A DNA stretch of 64,000 bases from Kibdelosporangium sp. MJ126-NF4 (GCF_000826545.1 NZ_CDME01000011.1:1564657-1628656), one strand, 5' to 3'. Positions 49,652 through 59,469 are shown, numbered from the stretch's first letter. Program-made: numbers and translations. The notes: generated from the sequence alone by a model not told the origin.

Positions 49652-50058
49652 GCCCTTTCCGTGGCCTGCACGGCATCCCGTGGCGCCGAGGCGAGGTAGT
49701 CGCCGACCCGCTTGACGAGGCGGTTCATCTCGTAGGCGATCATCTCGACGTCCACGGTCTGCTCGGCGAGCACGGCGAGGCACGCGCCGTGGCCCGCCGC
49801 GGACACGAAGAGGTAGCCGCGTTCCATCTCGATCAGGTTCTGCAGCACCTGCCCGCGGTGGAAGTGCCTGCTCACGCCCTTGGCGAGGCTCTGCAGGCTG
49901 GACGCGATCGCGGAGAGCTGGTCGGAGTCGTCCTTGTTCATCCCGGCCGAGCGGCCGAGCAGCAGTCCGTCCGCGGACAACACGATGGCGTGCTGGGTGC
50001 CGACCACCCGGCCGACGATGTCGTCGAGCAGCCAGTTCAGATCGGTTTTCTGGTTCAT
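49648..50058 (-). CDS. cvnB: conservon roadblock/LC7 protein CvnB
   Basis: 136 residues with the roadblock/LC7 fold: NWLLDDIVGRVVGTQHAIVLS, DGLLLGRSAGMNKDDSDQLS, YLFVSAAGHGACLAVLAEQT. Such proteins act as GTPase-activating or scaffold subunits for the MglA/CvnD-type GTPases. It starts 30 bp after CvnA and overlaps CvnC by 4 bp. Confidence 0.93.
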   Translation of the reverse strand: MNQKTDLNWLLDDIVGRVVGTQHAIVLSADGLLLGRSAGMNKDDSDQLSAIASSLQSLAKGVSRHFHRGQVLQNLIEMERGYLFVSAAGHGACLAVLAEQTVDVEMIAYEMNRLVKRVGDYLASAPRDAVQATERA

Positions 50059-50088
50059 GGAAGAGATATCCCTGCTGGTGTGCGTGGA

Positions 50089-52440
50089 TCAGTCTGCTGT
50101 GGCGTCGGATTCGCGGCCACGCCGGGTGCCTTTGTGGAACGCCGACAGCGTTCCGGCCTGGCCGTACCCACCCTGGTCGGCACTGGCACTCCCCTCATCG
50201 TCAAGGGCGGCGGGCTCCTCGCGCAGCTGGGACACGAGGTTCTGCTGCGGCCGACGCTGGGGTAACGGCGCGCGGCCGGGGCTCGGGGCCGCATCGACGG
50301 GCGGTTGGCTCGGAGTGGGAGCGGGCCGTGGTTCGACGGTCGGCCGTGGCAGGACACCGTTGGAGTGCGGTGCCTCCTGCGGTTGCACCCAGATCGACGG
50401 TTCCGGGATCGACGGCTCCGGAACTGGGGGCTCCGGCTCCGTGAGGCGCCGTTCGGGGAGCACGGGTTCACTCGCCACGCCCACCTCCTCGGTCTGTCCT
50501 TCGGCGACAAGGACGTTCGTGGGGATCAGCACGGTGGCGCGCGTCCCGCCATAGCGCGACGGGTCGAAGGTCACCGTGATCGCGAGCCTGGACGCGATCC
50601 GCGCGACCACGAACAGACCGAGGCTGGTGTCGGCGCGCAGCGCCATCGCGTCGAACTCGGGCGCGTCGCTCATCATCGCGTTGGCCCACTCGCGGACCGC
50701 GTCCTTCATGCCGAGGCCCTGGTCGGAGATCTCGACGACGACGCCACGCGCGACCGGCGTCGCGGTCACCTCGACCTGGGAACCGGGTGGGGAGAACGAG
50801 GTGCCGTTGTCCACGAGTTCGGCGACGAGGTGGATCGTGTCGGCGACGGCCGAGCCGACGATCGACACCTCGGGGATGCCCTCGACGCGAACTCGGGCGT
50901 AGTGCTCGGTCTCGGACACCGCGGCCCGCAGCACCTCCATCAGCGGCACCGGGTTGCGCCACCGCCTGCCCGGCTGCTTGCCGCCGAGGATGATCAGGTT
51001 CTCGGTGGTCCGCCGTGCCCGGGTGGCCAGGTGGTCGAGCTGGAACAGTGACGCCAGCTGCGACGAGTCCTCCTCGCGCTTCTCCATCTCGTCGAGGATC
51101 TGCAGCTGGCGGTGCACCAGGACCTGGTTGCGGTGCGCGATGCCGAGGAAGACGTTGTGCACACCGCTGCGGGCCTTCGCCTCGCTGACCGCGGCGTTCA
51201 CGGCGGTCAGCTGGGCGATGTTCAGTGCCTCGGCCACCTGCCCGATCTCGTCACGGCCGTGGTCGAGCCGGGGGAGTTCCTCGGTGACGTCGACGTTCTC
51301 GCCGCTCTTGAGCCTGTGCACGATGTCGGGCAGCCGGTGCCCTGCCAGTTCCAGCGAATCGTCACGCAGCCGCTCGAGCCGGGTCACCAGAGTGCGGTCG
51401 ACGAGTGTGCGGGACACCCGGACCGCGATGACCACCGACGCGACCGAGACGAGCAACGCGATGACACTGCCGATGATGGCGTTGCGCAGCTGGTTCTCGC
51501 CGGACACGATCGCGGCCGCGGAGACCTTGTCGGCCTGCTCGATCGTCATCGCGGTCAGCGCGGCGGCGACGGCGGTGCTCGTCGACTGCCACTCGGCCTG
51601 GCTGACCGGCAGGTTCGCCTTGTCCCGCGCGGTCCACGGGCCACGCTTGACCAGCGCCTCCTCGGCGGCGGTGAAGCGTTTCCAGTCGTCGGTGCCGACC
51701 ATGGCCTCGTAGCGGGCGCGTGCCGCCGGTTCGAAGAACGGCGCGGTCTGTACCAGGTCGGCCCGGTAGGCACCGGCGAGCTGGGTGAACTGCACGAAGT
51801 CGTCGCCCGGCATGGTGCCCGCGGCGTAGGCGCTGGTCACCAGCGAGGCCTCGCGCGACATCGTGTCGGTCACACGGAACGCCACGGTGGCGGAGATCGC
51901 GCCCTGCACGGCGATCTCGTCCGGCACGATGCGGGCCTGCACGTCGAACAGCCGCGCGGCGGAATCGAGGATGCCGTTGTAGAACTCGTTGACCTGTGCC
52001 TTCGACACGGTCTTCACGCCGATCTGGCTGCGTACCACCGGCAGCTTGTCGAAGGAGGCCTTCAGCTCGCGCATCCGCGACGCGATCTGGTCGGGCGCGC
52101 TCTGGATGGCCGGGCCGAACACCGTGTTCAGCTCCGCCAGTTTCCGGTCGGTCTGCTGCTGGCGTTCGGTGAGCTCGGGTAAGCCGACTCCCGTGTTCAC
52201 CAGGAATTCAACGCCTATTTGCCGCTCCTGCTGAATCGCGGACAACGCGGTGACGGCGGGAATGGAAACCTGTCGTACCGAATCGGCGACCAGTTTGGCG
52301 TACAAGCCGTTGAAAACGAAGTAGGACGAGACGGCGATCCAGAGAACCAGCAGTGTGATGCTGGGAATCAGGACCGTTCGTGTCAGCCTTTTTCTGATGG
52401 ACTTGTCGTGCCCCGTGTCGGGATCTCTCGTCGTCACCAT
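50089..52440 (-). CDS. cvnA: conservon sensor histidine-kinase-like protein CvnA
   Basis: 783 residues. One membrane helix near 22-46, a large extracellular sensor domain to about 315, a second helix (IIGSVIALLVSVASVVIAVRV), a HAMP-like linker, a helical region with GIAHRNQVLVHRQLQIL in place of a standard phosphoacceptor H-box, and an ATPase domain with N-box ELVDNGTSFSPP and G-box DQGLGMKDA. The last 150 residues are proline-rich and disordered. As in other conservons the kinase domain may work as a switch rather than a normal two-component kinase. No P450 (cvnE) gene follows. Confidence 0.9.
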   Translation of the reverse strand: MVTTRDPDTGHDKSIRKRLTRTVLIPSITLLVLWIAVSSYFVFNGLYAKLVADSVRQVSIPAVTALSAIQQERQIGVEFLVNTGVGLPELTERQQQTDRKLAELNTVFGPAIQSAPDQIASRMRELKASFDKLPVVRSQIGVKTVSKAQVNEFYNGILDSAARLFDVQARIVPDEIAVQGAISATVAFRVTDTMSREASLVTSAYAAGTMPGDDFVQFTQLAGAYRADLVQTAPFFEPAARARYEAMVGTDDWKRFTAAEEALVKRGPWTARDKANLPVSQAEWQSTSTAVAAALTAMTIEQADKVSAAAIVSGENQLRNAIIGSVIALLVSVASVVIAVRVSRTLVDRTLVTRLERLRDDSLELAGHRLPDIVHRLKSGENVDVTEELPRLDHGRDEIGQVAEALNIAQLTAVNAAVSEAKARSGVHNVFLGIAHRNQVLVHRQLQILDEMEKREEDSSQLASLFQLDHLATRARRTTENLIILGGKQPGRRWRNPVPLMEVLRAAVSETEHYARVRVEGIPEVSIVGSAVADTIHLVAELVDNGTSFSPPGSQVEVTATPVARGVVVEISDQGLGMKDAVREWANAMMSDAPEFDAMALRADTSLGLFVVARIASRLAITVTFDPSRYGGTRATVLIPTNVLVAEGQTEEVGVASEPVLPERRLTEPEPPVPEPSIPEPSIWVQPQEAPHSNGVLPRPTVEPRPAPTPSQPPVDAAPSPGRAPLPQRRPQQNLVSQLREEPAALDDEGSASADQGGYGQAGTLSAFHKGTRRGRESDATAD

Positions 52441-52666
52441 GGCTGGGGAGTTCTATCACAGTTCGGGCACGGTGTGTTCCCGGTTTGCGGCCGTCACGTG
52501 CGGATCTGCATGATCATCGCAGGTGTGGGGCCTAGTACTCCGAACGGGTGAATCTGCTGGTACGAAACGAGGATCACACACCCCTTGACAAGCCGTGGAG
52601 GATCATCGGACGTCCCGTATGTCCGGGCTCGCCGTAAATGCGGCGGCAAAACCGCTGGTTAAGCGT

Positions 52667-53194
52667 TCACGACAGAAGGGAGAGCGTCATCTCGACGCCT
52701 TCGAGCCGCACTCCGTCCGGCAGCGGAAGCATGGTTTGCCGGGTTTCGGAGAACCCGAACGCGCGATAGAGCGGCACACCGGGCAACGTGGCCATCAGCG
52801 TGAGCGAACGAAATCCCTCGTCACGCGCGGCACGCACACACGCGTCGAGGATGGTTTTCGCCAGTCCACGCCTGGTCCAGTCATGGCGCACGAACATCGC
52901 GCGCACCCGCGCGGGTTCCGTGCGGGGATCGAGCATCCGGCCGTCGTCGGCCTGCGCGCCTGATCCCGTGTAGAGCTTGTTGCGCCTGCTCCACCCACCA
53001 CACGCGACGACCTCGCCGTCGGCCTCGTGCACGTAGTACGTGCCGTCCTCGATCAGCGCGACATCCGGCTCGGTCAGGTGGATCACGGCGCTGGCCGCCT
53101 GGTCCTCGGTGTAGAACAGCGGGAACAGTTGCTCCGTCGAGACACGCATCAACGTGCCGATCGACGGGACATCCGTGACAGTGGCGAGGCGCAC
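52667..53194 (-). CDS. GNAT-family N-acetyltransferase
   Basis: 175 residues from GTG 53194, the start of the domain; a longer frame upstream is rejected. The acetyl-CoA-binding region is FVRHDWTRRGLAKTILDACVRAARDEG (residues about 104-130), followed by SLTLMATLPGVPLYRAFGF, the classic GNAT motif B pattern. The acceptor is not predictable. The ribosome-binding site is poor. Confidence 0.8.
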   Translation of the reverse strand: MRLATVTDVPSIGTLMRVSTEQLFPLFYTEDQAASAVIHLTEPDVALIEDGTYYVHEADGEVVACGGWSRRNKLYTGSGAQADDGRMLDPRTEPARVRAMFVRHDWTRRGLAKTILDACVRAARDEGFRSLTLMATLPGVPLYRAFGFSETRQTMLPLPDGVRLEGVEMTLSLLS

Positions 53195-53310
53195 GGTTCT
53201 AGAAGATGCCAGATCCGGGCGTGAGAATCCCGTCCGCCGCCCACGCCCGGCCGGGCAGTGTCGACTGCCCGTTGTTCCAGCCAAACGTTCCCGTTGGTCA
53301 GGAAACGAGC

Positions 53311-54090
53311 TCACATCTTGGCGGCGACCAACGACGTGTAGCCGGTGGACTGGCCATTCCGGTTGGGGTGGTAGGACTCCGACACCGGGTTGGACAACCC
53401 GTTGAGCCATTCGGTGTCGTCGCACACGGCGTGACCCGCGAACGCCGAACGTGGGTCGACGAAGGTGAAACCGTGCGCGGCGGCCCGTGCCGAGATCACT
53501 CCGGCGAGCAGGTCCGCGCTCTTGTTCAGTTCGGTCTGCTCACCGGGGCTGATCCTGGCCAGTGCGTTGCACTCCTCGCCGTTGAACAGCCGCGGGTAGC
53601 CGACCACGACCACCTTCGCGTTCGGTGCCCGGCCGCGGATGGCGTTGTACAAACTGTCCAGGCGACCCGGGATGGTGTTGCGGATGGTGGCGTTCGCGTT
53701 GGTGATCTCGTTGGTGCACGTGTACGGCCATGGCTTGGCACACTGAGTGATCACCGAACTGAATCCGGCGTCGTTCCCACCCGCGGACACCGTGACGTAG
53801 GCGGTGCCGGAGTTGAGGCTGCCGAGTTGGTTGTTCTGCACGTCAGCGATCCGCGCGCCCGAACACGCCACGAACGTCAGCGCGGATCCGTTGCGTTGCG
53901 CGACAAGCACGGGATAGGCGTACTGCGAGCGTTGGCAGGAACCGCTGTCGGAATAGTAGGTACGCGTACCCACGCCCGACGAATACGAGTCGCCCAACGC
54001 GGTGTAGGGGCCCGCCGCGGCTTGCGCTGTGTGCACGCCGATCACGCTCAGTACGGTGATCAGCAGGGAAAGCAGGGATAACCGGCGCAT
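53311..54090 (-). CDS. secreted SGNH/GDSL hydrolase (esterase/lipase-like)
   Basis: 259 residues with a signal peptide (LLSLLITVLSVIGVHTAQA). Catalytic blocks: GDSYSSG with Ser35, a Gly-rich oxyanion block (VSAGGNDAG) near 106-114, and Asp/His in SESYHPNRNG near 240. Six cysteines in the mature part suggest disulfides as in Streptomyces SGNH lipases. It would hydrolyse extracellular lipids or esters. The C-terminus ends SLVAAKM. Confidence 0.9.
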   Translation of the reverse strand: MRRLSLLSLLITVLSVIGVHTAQAAAGPYTALGDSYSSGVGTRTYYSDSGSCQRSQYAYPVLVAQRNGSALTFVACSGARIADVQNNQLGSLNSGTAYVTVSAGGNDAGFSSVITQCAKPWPYTCTNEITNANATIRNTIPGRLDSLYNAIRGRAPNAKVVVVGYPRLFNGEECNALARISPGEQTELNKSADLLAGVISARAAAHGFTFVDPRSAFAGHAVCDDTEWLNGLSNPVSESYHPNRNGQSTGYTSLVAAKM

Positions 54091-54173
54091 GGTGTCCTCC
54101 AGGCGTCGATGCAGGGATCCCCAGCGTGCGCCGGGATGATCCGGTTCCTCAATGGACCGAACAGGTGAAAGAT

Positions 54174-55706
54174 TTACCGTTTGATGGCACCAGGTCGTCC
54201 GGATTCCACGGCGAAGGAGGCGTAGCTGGACTCCGGCGCGTCCCGCCTGCTGACGGTGCTGACGATCCGCAGGTCGGCTGTCATCTCGGCGGAACGCACG
54301 TGGCAGCGGAAGTAGCCGCGCCGGTCGCCGTCGAAGAACTTGATGTGCGGGTTGTACTTGATCATCGGCCCGTAGTACGGCCCGTACACCTCACCGTCCC
54401 CATTGGACGAAATGGACGTGCCGACGAACTCGGTCGCGACGACGGGGGAGGACGGCCGGTCGAAGTCCCGGTGGATGTCGTTGACGAACGTCGAATGCCA
54501 ATCCCCGGTCACCACAACGGGATTGCTCACCCGATGTCGGGTCCACGCGTCCGTGAGACGGTTGCGCGCGGCGGGGTAGCCATCCCAGGCGTCGTGCCAC
54601 AGCTTGTTGCCGCTCGCGCCGTCGTGGTCCAGTCGGCCCACCATCACGTTGCTGCCCAGGATGTTCCACCGCGCGGACGACGTGGCCAGCCCGCGGTAGA
54701 GCCACTTCTCCTGCGGGAAACCGAGCATGGTCACGTCCGGGGCGTATCCACCGGTGCACGCGTCCGCCTCGCCCCAGCCGCACGGCGGCACACTCCGGTA
54801 CTGACGGCCGTCGAGCAGGTCGAGCTGCGCGAGCCTGCCCCAGTGCATCCGCCGGTAGATGTGTGACCGCATCCGGACAGGCTGGTGCTCGTACCACGCC
54901 TGGTAGGCGGCGGCGCGCAACTCGGTGATGTCGCCCGCGTGCTCCTGACGCGTCCCGGCGTAGTCGTTCTTGACTTCATGATCATCCCATGTGACCAGGA
55001 AGGGGAACCGGGCGTGCGCGGCCTGCAGATCGGGATCGCTCTTGTAGAGGGCGTACTGCATCCGCCAGCGTTCCAGGTCCTGCGGGGCCTGCCGGAGCAC
55101 GTCGGGGGTACTGGTCTTGCGGTAGCCGCCGTCGGCCGGAATGCCGCCCTCGTAGACGTAGTCGCCGAGGTGCACGACGAGGTCGAGATCGTCGGCCGCC
55201 ATGTGCTGGTACGACGGGTAGTAGCCGCTGGCCCAGTCCTGGCAGGACACGAACGCGAACGCCAGCGACCCGCCCGGCCTGAGCGCGAGCGGTGTGGTGC
55301 GGGTCCGGCCGACCGGCGAGGTGTCCTGGCGGTAGCGGAACCGGTAGAACCACTCGCGATCCGGCGCGAGACCGTCGACCTCCACGTGCACCGAGTGCGC
55401 CAGGTCGGGCAGCGCCCACGCGGTGCCCTGCGCGACGACCCGCCGGAACCGCTCGTCCGCGGCGACCTGCCACTCGACCGGCACCTTGGCCCGGGGCATC
55501 CCGCCACCGGCGGCGAACGGTTCGGGAACCAGCCGCGTCCACAGCACCACCCCGAACGCGGTCGGGTCGCCGCTCGCGACACCGAGCTTGAACGGGTAGT
55601 CACCCGGTTTGGGTGACGCGGCTGCAGTGTGCGCGGGTACCTGCGCCAATGCGGCGACACCGGCAAGCGCGAGGAAGCGCCGCCGGGCGAGTGCGGTGGT
55701 GGTCAC
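54174..55706 (-). CDS. phoD: alkaline phosphatase D (PhoD family), Tat-secreted
   Basis: 510 residues. A twin-arginine signal (ALARRRFLALAGVAALA) ends at an AHTAAA site, so it is exported folded. The PhoD domain shows FVSCQDWASGYYPSYQHMA, HLGDYVYEGG (metal ligands Asp/His), TWDDHEVKNDYAG and VVTGDWHSTFVNDI. The family hydrolyses phosphomono- and diesters including teichoic-acid and phospholipid headgroups, and is usually induced by phosphate starvation. A PHO-box-like GTTCACC lies just upstream (see 55724-55748). Confidence 0.93.
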   Translation of the reverse strand: MTTTALARRRFLALAGVAALAQVPAHTAAASPKPGDYPFKLGVASGDPTAFGVVLWTRLVPEPFAAGGGMPRAKVPVEWQVAADERFRRVVAQGTAWALPDLAHSVHVEVDGLAPDREWFYRFRYRQDTSPVGRTRTTPLALRPGGSLAFAFVSCQDWASGYYPSYQHMAADDLDLVVHLGDYVYEGGIPADGGYRKTSTPDVLRQAPQDLERWRMQYALYKSDPDLQAAHARFPFLVTWDDHEVKNDYAGTRQEHAGDITELRAAAYQAWYEHQPVRMRSHIYRRMHWGRLAQLDLLDGRQYRSVPPCGWGEADACTGGYAPDVTMLGFPQEKWLYRGLATSSARWNILGSNVMVGRLDHDGASGNKLWHDAWDGYPAARNRLTDAWTRHRVSNPVVVTGDWHSTFVNDIHRDFDRPSSPVVATEFVGTSISSNGDGEVYGPYYGPMIKYNPHIKFFDGDRRGYFRCHVRSAEMTADLRIVSTVSRRDAPESSYASFAVESGRPGAIKR

Positions 55707-55723
55707 GAGGCAAGTGTGTAGCC

Positions 55724-55748
55724 GGTCCGGTTGGCGTCAAGGTGAACC
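55724..55748 (-). promoter_or_regulatory. possible PHO box upstream of phoD
   Basis: On the minus strand a GTTCACC (complement of 55741-55747) is followed by CTTGACGCCAACC, about 35 bp before the phoD GTG. One good 7-bp unit and a weak second unit fit the direct-repeat PhoP boxes of streptomycetes only loosely. Confidence 0.25.
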
Positions 55749-55883
55749 TGGGCCGTCCGGGGCTACTCATATTCATGACCAGCTGATCGGGTGACTTCCT
55801 CCTGTTGGTGACTGTCGGCACGCACCGCCGATTACGATTTCTTTTGATTTGCATGTGGAAGCACATGTCTGGGAGGAGATCTG

Positions 55884-57869
55884 GTGTCCCCGCTGGAATC
55901 TGATGCGGTGCTCCTTGCGCGCCGAATGCTGCACCACCGAACGGACGGAGCCGGGCCGGGCAAACAACCCGTGATCGTTCTCATGGGACCGGTCGGGTCG
56001 GGTAAGTCGTATGTGATCGAAGCAATTGACAAGGATATGGGATGGGGTGTTGTCAGGGCCCGGTTCGGCTTCGCCGACCGGCGCGAGGGCGCTGTCGACG
56101 CGCCGACGACGAATGAGATCCTCATCCGGCTCGTCTTCGCCTTTTCCCAGCGCTGGCGCAACCGCGCGAAATCGAGGTTTCTGCGGTTCTCGATAGCACT
56201 GCTCGCGATCGGCGCCAAGCTCGACCGGGACAACCGCGACGTGGCAAGAGCCCAGTTGAGCACGCTGATCGAGGACTTCAGGTCCGCGTCCGGCGAGGCC
56301 GCGCTGCGCGCGGTCGTCAACCGGGTCGCCGACGGAGCCGAGGCGGCTGACCTGCTTGATCCGTCGGTGGTCGCCCTGTTCAGGGAGCTGTTCCCGATGA
56401 TGATCAGCCCTGTGCGGCGGCGGTTGCGCAAGGCCATGCGCGACCTCGCCGACTTCCCGCAAACCAGGGGCGGCGACGTGCTGGACGCGCTCGTCGCGCT
56501 GAACGGCCTGTCGACCGTCCAGCAGACCGAGCGGCTCCTCCTCGCTTTTCTCGCGGACGTGCGGGAGAACCACCGGCGTATGTCAGGGCCGGAGCTCGGC
56601 AGCCCCTGCAAATGTGACGCCAGTACGGGTAGGAAACACGTTCACAACTGGGTTGTGCTGCTTGATGACATCCACTTGCCGGGTGGCATGCGCTTTCTCG
56701 CCGACCTGGACAGCGCGCGAGATCAGCTCCCGCACGGTGTGCACGATCCACTGCTGGTCATTGCGACGAGCGGCCGCTGGAATGACGCCTTCGTGAAGTG
56801 GCTGCCGCCGTGGCGGCACGCTGTCACCGGCGACAAAGCACGACCGCTCACGGCTTTGCGAGAAGCACATCACGACGACTGGAGCCAGACGGCGTCCCCG
56901 TATTATCCGCTCATGCTCGACCCGTTCCAGCCCGATCAGATCGCCGAGATCATGCGGGCCGACCGGGAGTCGCCGGAGGCGACATTCGTCTGGCGGGCCA
57001 CACGGGGGCTGCCGCTCGCGGTGACGTACCTGGCCGAGCACCTTCGCGGCCGGTTCATCGAGAGCGGTGCCCGTGACCTGCTCGACGCCAACGGTCCGCC
57101 GGGCTCGCGGCTGGCCACGTTGCTGCTGACCGAGCACGTCGACGGCGTGCGGATCGAGGACTTCGTCACCGCCGCCCCGTTCGCGACCGCGCCGTGGCTG
57201 ATCCCGGTGGCCACGCAGGCCCGGGTCGCCCAGCCGCATGTCGGGGCGATCCTGACCGAACTGCGAACTTCGTTGTGGGTCACGGCCGCGTCGGACTCCC
57301 TCGGGACCACACCCGACCGTGCCGTCCTGCACCCGTGGGTGGAACTGAACCTGGTGTCCGCGTTGCTGCACCGCGACAGCGACGCGGACACAGCCGATCC
57401 GACCTATGGAGACCAGTTCACCGCACTGCGCGACGACCCGGACACCCGGCACGACCCGGTCCGCCGGGCCTACAGCCAACTCGCGCTGGGGGACATAGCC
57501 GAGGTGGTGACCTTCTTCGAGCAGCAGTTCGACGAGATCCCGCACCAGGAATGGCTGGCCCGCTTCCTGGTGGTCGTGCGCGCGCCCGACAAGCTGCCGC
57601 TGTCGGAACGGAGCCGGGAACTGCTCAAGAACGTCGTCAAGGCCGACACCGAGAAGATTCCGGCCCGGACCGAGATCCGCAACAGCCTCGCCCGCCTCGT
57701 CGCCGCGGGATGGTTGCTGGAGAACAGGTTCTCGGTCCACGACCGCGCGCTGGACGAGACGATCGTCAGCGCGCTCACCCACCTGGCCGCCCATTCCCGG
57801 CTCGGCGACATCCAACCGCTGCTGCACGCCATCGAGTTGGCCAAGCGCGGCCGCCTGATCGGAGACTGA
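55884..57869 (+). CDS. STAND/AAA-like P-loop ATPase coupled to an extracellular binding protein
   Basis: 661 residues. P-loop VLMGPVGSGKSYVIEAI (Lys41-Ser42), Walker B WVVLLDDIHLPGG near 252-264, and a sensor-like VIATSGRWND after it. Just before Walker B a CXC...HXH element (CKCDASTGRKHVH) could bind a metal. The C-terminal 300 residues are helical (LGDIQPLLHAIELAKRG). No DNA-binding domain is seen. The stop is two bases before the next gene, a membrane-anchored periplasmic-binding protein, so the two should act together: a sensing module and an ATP switch. I know no described function. Confidence 0.75.
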   Translation: MSPLESDAVLLARRMLHHRTDGAGPGKQPVIVLMGPVGSGKSYVIEAIDKDMGWGVVRARFGFADRREGAVDAPTTNEILIRLVFAFSQRWRNRAKSRFLRFSIALLAIGAKLDRDNRDVARAQLSTLIEDFRSASGEAALRAVVNRVADGAEAADLLDPSVVALFRELFPMMISPVRRRLRKAMRDLADFPQTRGGDVLDALVALNGLSTVQQTERLLLAFLADVRENHRRMSGPELGSPCKCDASTGRKHVHNWVVLLDDIHLPGGMRFLADLDSARDQLPHGVHDPLLVIATSGRWNDAFVKWLPPWRHAVTGDKARPLTALREAHHDDWSQTASPYYPLMLDPFQPDQIAEIMRADRESPEATFVWRATRGLPLAVTYLAEHLRGRFIESGARDLLDANGPPGSRLATLLLTEHVDGVRIEDFVTAAPFATAPWLIPVATQARVAQPHVGAILTELRTSLWVTAASDSLGTTPDRAVLHPWVELNLVSALLHRDSDADTADPTYGDQFTALRDDPDTRHDPVRRAYSQLALGDIAEVVTFFEQQFDEIPHQEWLARFLVVVRAPDKLPLSERSRELLKNVVKADTEKIPARTEIRNSLARLVAAGWLLENRFSVHDRALDETIVSALTHLAAHSRLGDIQPLLHAIELAKRGRLIGD

Positions 57870-57871
57870 CG

Positions 57872-59392
57872 ATGCCGAGAACACCTCAACCGCCGGTCCA
57901 GCCGCGGCACTGGCTGGCGCGATACCGTTGGCACATCGCGGGTGTGGCCGCTGTCGCACTGGGAGCGTGGCTAATCGTCGCGCCTCCGTGGGGAGGACCT
58001 CGGCCGAGTCCCTGCGGTGCCGGGATGACGGCCGTCGGGTCGCCGTACGTCTGCGTGGGGCTCAACCTCGACACCGCGCCGATGCAGGCCAACGACCCGC
58101 TGAGCGACCTGCGCACGATCATCGCCCGGTACAACAGCAAGGTCACCGGTGACTACCGGACGGTGGTGCTGCTGGAGAACATGACCATCAACCAGGCCAT
58201 CGACACCACCCCGATCACGTTCCTGCGGCACGAGCTCCAAGGCGCGATCGCCGCCGCGTGGCCGCGGGAGGACAAGCCGTCCGGCGTGAAGCTGCTGTTG
58301 GCCAACTTCGGCGGCAACGCCGACCACTGGCGGACCGCGGTCGACCAGATCGTCGCGGCGGCGCCGAGCCAGCGGATCGCCGCGGTCGTCGGCATCGGTA
58401 TGAGCCTGGCCAACAGCCGCATGGCCGTCGCCGAACTGTCCCGCAACGGCATCGCCACCATCGGCGGCACCGTCACCGCCGACAGCATGAACACCGACCT
58501 GACGGGCAAGCGGATCAAGAACTTCTTCCGGGTCGGCCCGACGAACACCGACGAGGCCGACGCGGCCGCGAACTACGTCGCGAAGCAGGGCTACCGGCGG
58601 GTCATGCTGATCCAGGACACCAATCCCGGCAACATCTACGCGACGACACTGACGAACGCCTTCACCCGACGGGCCGACGTCAGGATCGAGTTCACCAAGA
58701 AGTACGAGTCCCCCGACAGTGAGCCGAACGGGGCGACACGCGACGAGTTGCTGCAAAGGCTCTTCTCGGGGATGCACAGCGACGTGTGCACCGGGAGACC
58801 GGACCTGATCTACTTCGCGGGCCGCGGTGTGGATGTCCGCTCCTTCGTCACCACACTGTCGAAGGACGGCGCGTGTCAGGAACTCGGTGAGGTCACGGTG
58901 ATGACGGGCGACGACGCGGCGACCCTGGTCGGGACGCCGCTGCCGCTGGCGGGCGACATCAAGGTGCGCCTGCTGTACACGGCGTTGGCCCACCCCGACC
59001 AGTGGAAGAACTTCCCCCAGGTGGCCGAGTCGGCGGCGTACCACACCAACTACGAGAACTTCTCGGCGAAGTTCCTCGGTACGCACAAGTTCGCCCAGGA
59101 CGACCTCTGGGACGGCACGGCGATCATCATGCACGACGCGGTCGCCTCGGCGGTGCAGGCGGCGCAGGACATCCCGGCGACGGATCCCAGCGCGGTCGCC
59201 AACTTCATCGCCAACCTGGACTGCAACTCGGCCGTGCCCGGTGCGAGCGGCTTCATCGCGTTCGACCAGGACACGGGCAACCAGGTGAACAGGGCGATCC
59301 CGATCGTCGGCATCACGGCGGAGGGCACCATGAACCCGGTCAGCCTGGTGTGGTCGAAAGGCCACAGTGGCTGCGCCCCTGGTGCCAAGTAG
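57872..59392 (+). CDS. membrane-anchored type-I periplasmic-binding-fold protein
   Basis: 506 residues. One N-terminal helix (WHIAGVAAVALGAWLIVAPPW) anchors a large extracellular domain of the amino-acid/ANF-receptor ligand-binding type: LLLANFGGNADHWRTAVDQI, VVGIGMSLANSRMAVAELSRNG, MLIQDTNPGNIYATTLTNAF and DLIYFAGRGVDVRSFVTTL. There is no lipobox and no transporter gene. It is translated together with the ATPase (2-bp gap), so it may report the ligand to it across the membrane. Several cysteines in the outer domain could form disulfides. Confidence 0.8.
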   Translation: MPRTPQPPVQPRHWLARYRWHIAGVAAVALGAWLIVAPPWGGPRPSPCGAGMTAVGSPYVCVGLNLDTAPMQANDPLSDLRTIIARYNSKVTGDYRTVVLLENMTINQAIDTTPITFLRHELQGAIAAAWPREDKPSGVKLLLANFGGNADHWRTAVDQIVAAAPSQRIAAVVGIGMSLANSRMAVAELSRNGIATIGGTVTADSMNTDLTGKRIKNFFRVGPTNTDEADAAANYVAKQGYRRVMLIQDTNPGNIYATTLTNAFTRRADVRIEFTKKYESPDSEPNGATRDELLQRLFSGMHSDVCTGRPDLIYFAGRGVDVRSFVTTLSKDGACQELGEVTVMTGDDAATLVGTPLPLAGDIKVRLLYTALAHPDQWKNFPQVAESAAYHTNYENFSAKFLGTHKFAQDDLWDGTAIIMHDAVASAVQAAQDIPATDPSAVANFIANLDCNSAVPGASGFIAFDQDTGNQVNRAIPIVGITAEGTMNPVSLVWSKGHSGCAPGAK

Positions 59393-59396
59393 TGCT

Positions 59397-59433
59397 GTGC
59401 CGCGGTTCCCGCTGTAGCCGGGAACCGCGGCAC
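59397..59433. terminator. bidirectional terminator hairpin
   Basis: GTGCCGCGGTTCCCG (59397-59411) pairs perfectly with 59419-59433 over a 7-nt loop, starting 4 bp after the binding-protein stop and 37 bp before the stop of the convergent protease. A 12-bp GTCAGCCGGATG tandem follows at 59449. Confidence 0.85.
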
Positions 59434-59469
59434 GTCACCCTGACTGGTCAGCCGGATGTCAGCCGGATG

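Noticed and set aside
53195..53260. Sequence resembling the 3' half of a tRNA (GTGAGAATCCCG-like loop)
   Set aside because: No matching acceptor or anticodon stem could be found upstream, so no tRNA is called.
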